DNA of 8,808 nucleotides from Cyanobacteria bacterium T3Sed10_376R1m (GCA_003566215.1 PXEJ01000255.1:1-8808); one strand, 5' to 3'. Shown: positions 1 to 5,864, counted from the first letter of the stretch. Notes: generated from the sequence alone by a model not told the origin. A program made the numbers and translations.

Positions 1-581
1 CGATATAAATCAAGATCTTTTTTCAGTTTTTCTACGGGTAACTGAAGTTTTTCGCTCAAAGGTGCAATTAATTGAGCTAGTTTTTCTTCGTCCTTAGCTA
101 ATTCTGGATCAATTTTGGCAAGGAGAGAGTAAAAACCAATACCAAATAGACGACTATACTTGAATCTATCACGTTCGATGAGCGATCGCAACGAAGCCAC
201 AATATTTTCATCTAAACCATTTTCTGCCCCCGGATTTAATAACCAATCAATCAAATCCTGAGCTGATTTTCCCTCAACAAAATTTAACAAGGTTTCCGAT
301 TGATAACGGTAATCATCGGGATTAGCTTCAATAGCCTGACATAAAGCACGGAAAATAGACTTTTTATCTTCCTCGGGAGTATAACCAGTCATAAACTGAT
401 CAAAACTTTGACATACACCCACAGTATAAATAGGATCTTTCTTAAAATCAGCATTTACAGAAAGCAAGTGCATTTCCACCATCAATTCTTGTACCACCTG
501 ACGGTAAATAGAATTAATGGGACGAGCATGGTGTTGATAAAATGATCTTCTGGTGTCAGAAACAGTACGAATTTTTTCCAC
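1..581 (-). CDS. thf1: Thf1/Psb29, photosystem II biogenesis protein (partial, C-terminus missing)
   Basis: Translating the reverse strand from GTG at 581 gives 193 codons open to the window edge. The N-terminus begins KIRTVSDT-like (EKIRTVSDTRRSFYQHHARP) and continues through PINSIYRQVVQELMVEMHLL, the hallmark opening of the Thf1 (thylakoid formation 1, Psb29) family. The last residues visible are EKLKKDLDLY. Family members are usually somewhat over 200 residues, so I infer that a short C-terminal, probably coiled-coil, tail lies outside the window. In cyanobacteria and chloroplasts this thylakoid-associated protein supports photosystem II assembly and repair, in part by maintaining FtsH protease levels. 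The start is GTG because an in-frame TAA lies at 600-602 and no ATG lies between; the next Met is well inside the conserved domain. One HIP1 palindrome lies inside the gene at 182-189. It is divergent from the SRPBCC gene. Confidence 0.93.
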   Translation of the reverse strand, partial: MEKIRTVSDTRRSFYQHHARPINSIYRQVVQELMVEMHLLSVNADFKKDPIYTVGVCQSFDQFMTGYTPEEDKKSIFRALCQAIEANPDDYRYQSETLLNFVEGKSAQDLIDWLLNPGAENGLDENIVASLRSLIERDRFKYSRLFGIGFYSLLAKIDPELAKDEEKLAQLIAPLSEKLQLPVEKLKKDLDLY

Positions 582-587
582 GAATTT

Positions 588-618
588 ATAATAGCTAGAT
601 TAATATTTTTGTTAACAA
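588..618 (-). promoter_or_regulatory. Possible thf1 promoter, very close to the start codon
   Basis: On the minus strand TTGTTA (613-618) is followed after 19 bases by TATTAT (588-593), resembling -35 and -10 boxes. The -10 box ends only six bases before the GTG at 581, so transcription from it would start at or next to the start codon and give a leaderless or nearly leaderless mRNA. The spacer is long and the region is AT-rich, so a chance match is quite possible. Confidence 0.25.
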
Positions 619-741
619 TACTTAATTATCTCATCAAATTGTACGACTTAAGGGTTAAATCATTCTTTAACGGCAAATTCTACATTTTCCCCAATGAATC
701 CTGTTATGATTAAACCATCCCTGGAGTTTAATCATCGTCAA

Positions 742-1185
742 ATGAGTAATTGGTTAGAACATAGTGTACAAATAGAAGTAAACGCCCCCATTGACTTGGT
801 TTGGAACTTATGGTCAGACCTTGAAAAAATGCCTTCTTGGATGAAATGGATTGAATCTGTCAGTATCTTACCAGAGAATCCTGATTTATCCCGTTGGAAG
901 TTGGCCAGTGGCGGTTTTGAGTTTAGTTGGTTATCCCGTATCATTAACCTTGAAAAACATCAAATTATTCAATGGGAATCGGTGGATGGTTTACCAAACA
1001 GAGGTGCAGTACGTTTTTACGATCGCCACAACACTAGCATAGTTCGTTTGACCATTGCTTACTCAATTCCAGGTATTTTGGGCAAACTAATGGATAATTT
1101 GTTTTTAGGACAAGTGGTAGAATCTACCATTCAAGCAGATTTGAATAGATTTAAAGTCTATGTTGATAAGTTACAAGAAAATTAA
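742..1185 (+). CDS. SRPBCC family protein (cyclase/dehydrase-like, START-type fold)
   Basis: This is a small soluble protein of about 147 residues, the usual size of a single SRPBCC (polyketide cyclase/dehydrase, COQ10-like) domain. Its architecture fits: an opening strand LEHSVQIEVNAP, the helix IDLVWNLWSDLEKMPSWMKWI, a central beta sheet ending in QWESVDGLPNRGAVRFYD, and a long C-terminal helix from about SIPGILGKLMDNLFLG to the end. Such folds bind hydrophobic ligands (lipids, quinones, pigments or polyketides) in a cavity; the ligand here is unknown. An in-frame ATG also exists at 694, adding 16 residues. I prefer 742 because, as I recall, related cyanobacterial proteins start at a Met just before the conserved WLEHSVQ segment; neither start has a well-placed Shine-Dalgarno sequence. 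The gene is divergent from thf1 and convergent with ppk. There is no signal peptide or membrane segment. Confidence 0.82.
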   Translation: MSNWLEHSVQIEVNAPIDLVWNLWSDLEKMPSWMKWIESVSILPENPDLSRWKLASGGFEFSWLSRIINLEKHQIIQWESVDGLPNRGAVRFYDRHNTSIVRLTIAYSIPGILGKLMDNLFLGQVVESTIQADLNRFKVYVDKLQEN

Positions 1186-1208
1186 CCATAGATAGTCATG
1201 TTATAATC

Positions 1209-1230
1209 TTCCCTCTGCTAGGAGAGGGAA
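1209..1230. terminator. Hairpin between convergent SRPBCC and ppk genes
   Basis: TTCCCTCT (1209-1216) pairs perfectly with AGAGGGAA (1223-1230) around a six-base loop. It lies between the stop codons of two convergent genes, where a shared terminator is expected. It lacks a U-tract on the 3' side in either direction: the plus transcript continues with an A-run, and on the minus transcript the U-run lies 5' of the stem. It is therefore not a textbook intrinsic terminator and may simply stabilise 3' ends. Confidence 0.4.
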
Positions 1231-1240
1231 AAAAACAAAA

Positions 1241-3397
1241 TTAAGCCATAGACATCAAAATTTCATGGGTACTCTGTTCCTTTTGCCCTTGGGAAGGTTG
1301 CCTTTGAACATAACTACCATCAGGCTGTAATTCCCATGCCTGTCGATTATCCGACAGCATAATTCCTAAAATTTCTTCTAACTGTTTCATTAATTTTTCA
1401 TCCTCAATGGGAGTAACAGCTTCTACCCTCCGAGATAAATTCCTCGTCATCCAATCGGCACTGCCAATATAAATTTCTTCTTCTCCATTATTATGAAAAT
1501 AAAAAATGCGAGAATGTTCCAAAAATCGACCAATGATACTAATAACATTAATATTTTCACTCAAACCCTCTACTTGAGGACGTAAACAACAAATACCCCT
1601 AATAATTAAATCAATCTTCACCCCAGCCTGAGACGCTCGGTATAGAGCTTCAATGACCGGTACATCTACCAAAGAATTCATTTTTGCTACCATTCTACCC
1701 GTACCACCATTACGGCAATGTTCAGCCTCACGCTCAATCATGTTAATCATGCGATCGCGCATCGTCACAGGAGCAACTAATAACTTACGAAAAGCCTTTT
1801 GCTTAGAATAACCCGTAAGATAATTAAATAAATCCGTCAAATCCGCCCCCAAATCTTCCCGACAACTAAATAAACCAATATCCGTATAAAGTTTAGCTGT
1901 TTTAGGATTATAATTTCCCGTACCAATATGTACATAACGGCGAATACGATCATCTTCCTTGCGCACAACTAGAACTACCTTCGTATGAGTTTTTAAACCC
2001 ACCAAACCATAAACCACATGGACCCCCGACTTCTCCAACTTCCTAGCCCATAAAATATTATTTTCCTCATCAAAACGAGCTTTTAACTCCACCAAAGCAA
2101 CTACCTGTTTACCATTTTCCGCCGCTTCAATCAAAGCCTTAATAATGGGTGAATCCCCCGAAGTACGATAAAGTGTCATCTTGATAGCTAACACATGAGG
2201 ATCATGGGCTGATTGAGTAATAAACTGCTGTACCGTTGTCGAAAAAGAATGGTAGGGATGATGCACCATCAGATCAGACTGACGAATCATTTTAAAAAAT
2301 TCTTCGCTGATATGCTCGTCAGTATCCTCCTCATCAGCCTCTAAAAGCAATTGTTGAAAATGGTCAAAAGGAGAAGGTACAACTGATCGCCAAGGCTGAT
2401 CCTTTAAATCAGGTAAAGGTAAACTAGCTAAAGCAAATAAATCTCCCAAACCTAACAATCCATTAATTTCATAAACATCACTTTCTTCTAATGCTAATCC
2501 TTGCATCAACATTTTTTTAATGTTACTCGGCATAGAGCCATGAACCTCTAAGCGTACTGCCGAACCTGCAAACCTTCTTTTCCTTAATTCTTGCTGAATT
2601 GCCAACAATAAATCATCAGCCTCATCTTCTTGTACTCCCAAATCAGCATCACGGGTTAAACGAAAATTGTGACACTCCTGCACATCCATTCCGGGAAACA
2701 AAGATTCCAAATTGTGAGCGATAACTTGTTCTAAAGGTACACCAACCCAGAACAAATTATCCTTTAACTCTCCTACCTGTCGCAGATGTTTAGGAAAAGT
2801 AACAAAACGAGGTAAAGACTTAGGTACTTTTACCCTTGCAAATAACTCTGCACCAGTATCTGGATTTTTTACCAATACCGCCAAATTTAAACTTAAATTA
2901 GATATATGGGGAAAAGGATGACTAGGGTCAACCGCTAAAGGAGTTAGTACAGGGAAAATGTTATTTTCATAGTATTGATGTAGATATTGTCTTTGTTCTT
3001 GATTGAGGTCAACAAAATCAACTAAATGAATATCATGGTGAATTAATTCTTTTTTGAGATTATATTCAAAGTTTTCTATTTGTTGTTTAACAATAGGGCG
3101 CAAATAATGTTCGATTTTTTCCATTTGCTCTGCAGGATTAGCCCCGTCAGCTGTGGTTTTGATTACTTCAGCTTCAATTTGTCTCTTGATAGCGGCAACT
3201 CTAATCATAAAAAATTCATCAAGATTAGCACTAAAAATAGCAGTAAATTTTAGTCTTTCTAATAATCGAGTTCTCTCGTCTTGGGCTTCATGTAACACTC
3301 GGCGATTAAATTCTAACCAACTTAATTCTCTATTGAAAAAATTTTTACTACTTTTTAGATTAATTTTTTTCTCGTTCATTTCTTGAGTTTCTGTCAT
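1241..3397 (-). CDS. ppk: Polyphosphate kinase 1 (PPK1)
   Basis: PPK1 reversibly polymerises the gamma-phosphate of ATP into inorganic polyphosphate. The 718-residue length is normal for the family. In order: an N-terminal domain with NRELSWLEFNRRVLHEA (22-38) and SANLDEFFMIRVA (56-68), where N58 matches the conserved Asn of the ATP site; a head domain; then two phospholipase D-like C-terminal domains. The catalytic histidines are visible: H471 in THTK and H490 in HIGTGNYNPKTAKLYTD, 19 residues apart, the same spacing as E. coli H435 and H454. FLEHSRIFYF (625-634) and the IYIGSADWMTRNLSRRVE stretch (642-659) complete the active site. The gene looks intact and functional. ATG at 3397 has no clear Shine-Dalgarno site; an alternative Met lies at residue 7. 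It is divergent from rpoD across a long spacer. A HIP1 site lies at 1751-1758. Confidence 0.98.
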   Translation of the reverse strand: MTETQEMNEKKINLKSSKNFFNRELSWLEFNRRVLHEAQDERTRLLERLKFTAIFSANLDEFFMIRVAAIKRQIEAEVIKTTADGANPAEQMEKIEHYLRPIVKQQIENFEYNLKKELIHHDIHLVDFVDLNQEQRQYLHQYYENNIFPVLTPLAVDPSHPFPHISNLSLNLAVLVKNPDTGAELFARVKVPKSLPRFVTFPKHLRQVGELKDNLFWVGVPLEQVIAHNLESLFPGMDVQECHNFRLTRDADLGVQEDEADDLLLAIQQELRKRRFAGSAVRLEVHGSMPSNIKKMLMQGLALEESDVYEINGLLGLGDLFALASLPLPDLKDQPWRSVVPSPFDHFQQLLLEADEEDTDEHISEEFFKMIRQSDLMVHHPYHSFSTTVQQFITQSAHDPHVLAIKMTLYRTSGDSPIIKALIEAAENGKQVVALVELKARFDEENNILWARKLEKSGVHVVYGLVGLKTHTKVVLVVRKEDDRIRRYVHIGTGNYNPKTAKLYTDIGLFSCREDLGADLTDLFNYLTGYSKQKAFRKLLVAPVTMRDRMINMIEREAEHCRNGGTGRMVAKMNSLVDVPVIEALYRASQAGVKIDLIIRGICCLRPQVEGLSENINVISIIGRFLEHSRIFYFHNNGEEEIYIGSADWMTRNLSRRVEAVTPIEDEKLMKQLEEILGIMLSDNRQAWELQPDGSYVQRQPSQGQKEQSTHEILMSMA

Positions 3398-3473
3398 GGT
3401 AATTCTAACCAGCTTTACTGAATTAAGGATTCGGTACTGCTTTTTTATTAAGTATATTTAAGATTGATAACTA

Positions 3474-3518
3474 ATTTTATCTTGATTGCAGGGGTATTAA
3501 GGTTATGATTAGATTAAC
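3474..3518 (-). promoter_or_regulatory. Candidate Pho-box-like control region for ppk
   Basis: On the minus strand GTTAATCT (3511-3518), a three-base spacer, then CATAACCT (3500-3507) form two 8-base units with 11-base periodicity. Each matches seven of eight positions of the cyanobacterial Pho-box unit PyTTAAPyPy(T/A). A third unit in register (3489-3496) does not match. GATAAAAT (3474-3481) follows and could be the -10 region. The element ends about 100 bases before the ppk start. If real, the phosphate-starvation regulator (SphR/PhoB type) would bind here. This is inference from a short degenerate motif. Confidence 0.3.
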
Positions 3519-3524
3519 AGAATC

Positions 3525-3538
3525 TTTATGATCATAAA
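3525..3538. repeat. Perfect 14-base palindrome TTTATGATCATAAA
   Basis: TTTATGATCATAAA is its own reverse complement over all 14 bases, the form expected of a site for a symmetric DNA-binding dimer. It lies six bases beyond the Pho-box-like repeat, upstream of ppk. Its core TGATCA recurs at 3545-3550, 16 bases away. No known regulator site is recognised, and in AT-rich DNA a chance palindrome cannot be excluded. Confidence 0.4.
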
Positions 3539-3687
3539 ATTTATTGATCAGGTTGCTAGGTATTGGGTTTTCAGTGTCTAAGTAATTAACTAACTTTGTT
3601 ACAAAACTTCGTGTACCAATTGCTCATAACACTTGTTTTCCTTAATTGTTGTAGTTATTTTTACCCATTTTAAGAAAAAATTTGTGG

Positions 3688-3724
3688 AAACCTAGACATT
3701 TTCACCCCAAAACTGAAAAGGTTT
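3688..3724. repeat. Bulged inverted repeat in the rpoD upstream region
   Basis: AAACC (3688-3692) pairs with GGTTT (3720-3724), and TTTTCA (3699-3704) pairs with TGAAAA (3714-3719), leaving a one-sided six-base bulge (TAGACA) and a nine-base loop. It lies just upstream of the possible rpoD promoter, so it may act as DNA rather than RNA, or may be chance. Confidence 0.3.
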
Positions 3725-3749
3725 GCTAACCTAGTGTTCAAGGAAGATT

Positions 3750-3780
3750 TTGCACTAAACAACAATAACTTATGTACTAT
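3750..3780 (+). promoter_or_regulatory. Possible rpoD promoter
   Basis: TTGCAC (3750-3755) and TACTAT (3775-3780) resemble -35 and -10 boxes, but the 19-base spacer is longer than ideal. Transcription from here would give an rpoD leader of roughly 450 bases. Other AT-rich hexamers in the region could serve equally, and multiple promoters are common for principal sigma genes. Confidence 0.28.
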
Positions 3781-3797
3781 AGTCGGTATTATCCATC

Positions 3798-3872
3798 ATG
3801 GTTAAAAAAATATCGCTTCTCGATGCCATTTTCTGTGAAATTCATTACAATATTCTGAAAGATTTAACCTAA
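3798..3872 (+). CDS. Possible 24-residue leader ORF upstream of rpoD
   Basis: ATG at 3798 opens a frame of 24 codons ending in TAA at 3870-3872, giving MVKKISLLDAIFCEIHYNIL and four more residues. It begins shortly after the possible promoter at 3750-3780, and its stop codon directly abuts a hairpin at 3873-3903. No Shine-Dalgarno sequence precedes it. An ORF of this length arises easily by chance, so it is only a candidate upstream ORF. Confidence 0.15.
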   Translation: MVKKISLLDAIFCEIHYNILKDLT

Positions 3873-3903
3873 GAAACTTGTTAAACCATTCAAACAATGT
3901 TTC
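3873..3903 (+). repeat. Hairpin in the rpoD leader
   Basis: GAAACTTGTT (3873-3882) pairs with AACAATGTTTC (3893-3903), giving ten base pairs with a single bulged T at 3898 and a ten-base loop. No U-tract follows, so it is not a plus-strand terminator. It starts at the base after the stop codon of the 24-codon ORF. Confidence 0.42.
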
Positions 3904-3951
3904 GTGGTAATTTTTCTAGTTCAATCCCTTAACTGTCGAATAGAAAATTGA

Positions 3952-3997
3952 GACGGTTTAGTTTAATAAAACAATTGAATTTTTATTTTAAACTGTC
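3952..3997. repeat. Imperfect inverted repeat in the rpoD leader
   Basis: GACGGTTTA (3952-3960) pairs with TAAACTGTC (3989-3997), including one G-T pair; AATAAAA (3965-3971) then pairs with TTTTATT (3981-3987) across a small asymmetric internal loop. About 16 pairs in all. AACTGTC also occurs as a direct copy at 3931-3937, 60 bases before its second copy. Mostly AT pairs, so stability is moderate. Confidence 0.38.
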
Positions 3998-4069
3998 CAT
4001 GATTCGAAAAAATAAAGTTAAGTTAGTTTGTAACACTATTTTCAATCATTGCCACAGACAAAGGACAGG

Positions 4070-4126
4070 ATGAATTTCTACTTTACTATTGGAATTAGAA
4101 GTAAAACTTCCCCATTGTTTTGTTGA
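4070..4126 (+). CDS. Possible 18-residue leader ORF upstream of rpoD
   Basis: ATG at 4070 opens an 18-codon frame (MNFYFTIGIRSKTSPLFC) ending in TGA at 4124-4126. Unlike the upstream 24-codon frame, it has a purine-rich AAGGA at 4061-4065 that could be a Shine-Dalgarno site, though slightly close. Its stop lies just before the A-run and hairpin at 4129-4151. The peptide resembles nothing I recognise; chance is a serious alternative. Confidence 0.2.
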   Translation: MNFYFTIGIRSKTSPLFC

Positions 4127-4128
4127 GC

Positions 4129-4151
4129 AAAAAAATCAGGTTTTTCCTGAT
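4129..4151 (-). terminator. Leftward-facing intrinsic terminator-like structure in the rpoD leader
   Basis: ATCAGG (4135-4140), a five-base loop, then CCTGAT (4146-4151) form a perfect six-pair hairpin. Read on the minus strand, the stem is followed by six Ts (A-run 4129-4134 on the plus strand), the arrangement of an intrinsic terminator. No annotated minus-strand gene ends here, so it would stop an antisense transcript starting within or near the 5' end of rpoD. On the plus strand it is only a leader hairpin. The stem is short. Confidence 0.45.
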
Positions 4152-4170
4152 GGAGAACAACTGAATCTCC
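4152..4170 (+). repeat. Small hairpin adjacent to the leader terminator-like stem
   Basis: GGAGA (4152-4156) and TCTCC (4166-4170) are perfectly complementary around a nine-base loop. It directly follows the 4135-4151 stem and lies about 65 bases before the rpoD start. The five-pair stem is weak on its own, but the two stems could stack. Confidence 0.25.
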
Positions 4171-4211
4171 TAAATATCAACTTTTAAAAGTCAATCTTCG
4201 AGTAAATATCA

Positions 4212-4228
4212 GAAGGAAATTAAGAGGA
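4212..4228 (+). promoter_or_regulatory. Ribosome binding region of rpoD with two purine-rich sites
   Basis: AAGAGGA (4222-4228) lies seven bases before the ATG at 4236 and is a good Shine-Dalgarno site. A second, GAAGGA (4212-4217), lies further upstream and can pair with TCTTC at 4195-4199 (five pairs including one G-U). This supports the chosen start. Confidence 0.6.
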
Positions 4229-4235
4229 AAACGGC

Positions 4236-5414
4236 ATGACCCAGGCACAAGAAATTTTGGCTACTATTTCACCCAGTCACGAAATTGATCAATTTTTAGA
4301 ACAAAGTAATCACAATAATAATCTTAAAACTTCAGTGATTAATGTAGAAACAGAGTTATCTCAGATGATTACCGAAGCAGATTCTATTGGTACTACTGAT
4401 TCCAATTCTAAAAAGACTCGAAAACTTCCTGCCACCCGTCGCCGAACCCAGACTAAGAAAAAACCTTTTACTGAAGATTCTATTCGTATTTATCTCCAAG
4501 AAATCGGACGTATTCGACTTTTAAGGGCAGAGGAGGAAATTGAGTTAGCCCGTCAAATTGCTGATTTGCTGGATTTAGAATATATCCGAGCTACTCAAAT
4601 TGAACATTTAGGTAGAATTCCTACGGATCAAGAATGGGCTCAAGCCTGTGATATTCCTAATCTAAAGCAGTTTAACCGCCGATTGCACATCGGCAGAAGG
4701 GCAAAGGATAAGATGGTTCAATCTAATCTACGTTTGGTTGTTTCCATTGCTAAGAAGTACATGAATCGAGGTTTATCGTTCCAAGATTTGATTCAAGAGG
4801 GTTCTTTAGGTCTTATACGAGCCGCTGAAAAGTTTGACCATGAGAAGGGTTATAAGTTTTCCACTTACGCTACATGGTGGATTCGTCAAGCTATTACCCG
4901 TGCGATCGCAGATCAATCCCGTACTATCCGTTTACCAGTTCACCTCTACGAAACTATATCACGGATTAAGAAAACTACCAAGATGCTCTCTCAAAAAATG
5001 GGCAGAAAACCCACAGAAGAAGAAATTGCGGAAGATATGGAAATGACCATTGAGAAGTTGCGTTTTATTGCTAAATCTGCCCAGTTACCCATCTCCCTAG
5101 AAACCCCCATCGGTAAGGAAGAAGATTCAAGATTAGGAGACTTTATCGAAGCTGATGGAGAAACCCCTGAAGATGAGGTTTCTAAAAATCTTTTACGGGA
5201 AGATTTAGAAAATGTCCTTGATTCCCTTAGCCCTCGTGAACGTGATGTTCTAAGATTACGTTATGGTTTAGATGATGGCAGAATGAAAACCTTGGAAGAA
5301 ATTGGGCAGATATTTAATGTTACCCGTGAGCGTATCCGTCAAATAGAAGCTAAGGCATTGCGCAAGTTACGACATCCTAACCGCAATAGTATTCTCAAGG
5401 AGTATATTCGCTAA
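4236..5414 (+). CDS. rpoD: Principal RNA polymerase sigma factor, group 1 (SigA/RpoD)
   Basis: This is the primary sigma-70 factor directing core RNA polymerase to housekeeping promoters. The 392 residues contain, in order: a variable N-terminus with a strongly basic stretch (59-76); region 1.2, [28 protein letters not shown] (81-108); region 2, from [20 protein letters not shown] to [24 protein letters not shown] (160-234), which holds the -10 recognition and melting helix; region 3 (about 237-315); and region 4 with [13 protein letters not shown] and the helix-turn-helix [20 protein letters not shown] (332-371). The long region 2.4 match and the C-terminal LKEYIR ending are, as I recall, those of cyanobacterial SigA (group 1) rather than the group 2 factors SigB-E. 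The ATG has a good ribosome site at 4222-4228. The gene is preceded by a long leader and followed by an intrinsic terminator, so it is probably monocistronic. A HIP1 site lies at 4902-4909. Confidence 0.96.
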   Translation: MTQAQEILATISPSHEIDQFLEQSNHNNNLKTSVINVETELSQMITEADSIGTTDSNSKKTRKLPATRRRTQTKKKPFTEDSIRIYLQEIGRIRLLRAEEEIELARQIADLLDLEYIRATQIEHLGRIPTDQEWAQACDIPNLKQFNRRLHIGRRAKDKMVQSNLRLVVSIAKKYMNRGLSFQDLIQEGSLGLIRAAEKFDHEKGYKFSTYATWWIRQAITRAIADQSRTIRLPVHLYETISRIKKTTKMLSQKMGRKPTEEEIAEDMEMTIEKLRFIAKSAQLPISLETPIGKEEDSRLGDFIEADGETPEDEVSKNLLREDLENVLDSLSPRERDVLRLRYGLDDGRMKTLEEIGQIFNVTRERIRQIEAKALRKLRHPNRNSILKEYIR

Positions 5415-5430
5415 AGTTAATTATTGTCTT

Positions 5431-5465
5431 TTCCCTCTGTCATTTTTGGTCAGAGGGAGGTTTTT
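5431..5465 (+). terminator. Intrinsic terminator of rpoD
   Basis: CCCTCTG (5433-5439) pairs with CAGAGGG (5451-5457), extendable at the base by T-A and G-U pairs, around an 11-base loop; TTTTT (5461-5465) follows. It begins 16 bases after the rpoD stop, a classic position and form for rho-independent termination. Confidence 0.85.
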
Positions 5466-5488
5466 AAATTAATTTTGCTAATTAATTT

Positions 5489-5519
5489 TTGAAGGTAATT
5501 GCGAGATAAAAAATTATAT
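5489..5519 (+). promoter_or_regulatory. Possible promoter of the 102-residue membrane protein gene
   Basis: TTGAAG (5489-5494) and TTATAT (5514-5519) with a 19-base spacer lie just upstream of the small gene. Because rpoD ends in a strong terminator, a separate promoter is expected here, but the match is poor and the DNA is AT-rich. Confidence 0.25.
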
Positions 5520-5543
5520 TAATGGTTAATTTGAGGTAAAAAG

Positions 5544-5852
5544 ATGAGTGAAAAATCTGAAAAAAACTGGCAAAAAAAGTTAGAAAAAATGGAAGCCGAA
5601 ATTTATGAAGCTACACCTCTCAATCCTCCTAATAATCCCGAAAAAAGTGTAATTCCTGTGGCTAGAGGTTGGTTTACGAGTCTGCCCACAGCAGGTAAGG
5701 TGATAATTACCGTTTTTGGAGCCATGCTTTTATTTTCTTTGATTCATACTGTTTTTTCTATTGTTAAATCTCTATTAACTATTGCGATTTTAGGGGGAGT
5801 TTTATATATTATTTATCGAGTTATTACTAATAACAAAACTCAGCAGGAGTAG
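5544..5852 (+). CDS. Small membrane protein of unknown function
   Basis: The gene encodes 102 residues. A charged, Lys/Glu-rich N-terminal segment (1-24) and a Pro/Asn-rich linker (about 25-40) precede a hydrophobic C-terminal half. That half contains two likely membrane helices, at about 53-73 (VIITVFGAMLLFSLIHTVFSI) and 77-94 (LLTIAILGGVLYIIYRVI), joined by a short turn with a Lys, then a polar tail. A hairpin topology is likely. There is no signal peptide and no motif I recognise. ATG at 5544 is supported by GAGG at 5533-5536, seven bases upstream. The gene follows rpoD in the same direction but is separated by the terminator, so it is probably transcribed independently. It converges on the pentapeptide-repeat gene with only 12 bases between stop codons and no room for a normal terminator. 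Confidence 0.75.
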   Translation: MSEKSEKNWQKKLEKMEAEIYEATPLNPPNNPEKSVIPVARGWFTSLPTAGKVIITVFGAMLLFSLIHTVFSIVKSLLTIAILGGVLYIIYRVITNNKTQQE

Positions 5853-5864
5853 TTCTTTTCAAAT

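Larger units (their letters stand above)
3398..4235. other. Long intergenic region between divergent ppk and rpoD
   Basis: These 838 bases contain no convincing protein gene or tRNA. They must hold the promoters for both flanking genes. What can be seen: a Pho-box-like tandem repeat and a 14-base palindrome near ppk; a bulged inverted repeat at 3688-3724; a possible promoter at 3750-3780; a 24-codon ORF at 3798-3872 followed immediately by a hairpin at 3873-3903; an imperfect inverted repeat at 3952-3997; an 18-codon ORF at 4070-4126; a hairpin at 4135-4151 that reads as a terminator on the minus strand; a small hairpin at 4152-4170; and the palindrome ACTTTTAAAAGT at 4180-4191. The sequence is AT-rich, so some of these will be chance. 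Confidence 0.8.

Noticed and set aside
738..944. A 68-codon frame on the minus strand inside the SRPBCC gene
   Set aside because: It lies wholly opposite a gene with clear family resemblance, and its translation has no recognisable domain.
3153..3386. A 77-codon plus-strand frame rich in Leu/Ser/Ile opposite the ppk 5' end
   Set aside because: It is a shadow of the conserved PPK1 N-terminus; the hydrophobic look comes from reading the complement of that coding sequence.
3598..3605. GTTACAAA, matching one half of the HLR1 high-light element bound by RpaB (another half, inverted, near 4028)
   Set aside because: HLR1 needs two tandem units two bases apart; the second unit fails at both places.
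4236..5414. Alternative reading of the sigma gene as a group 2 factor (SigB-E)
   Set aside because: The long basic N-terminus, the region 1.2-2.4 sequence and the LKEYIR ending fit the group 1 factor better; a phylogenetic tree would settle it.
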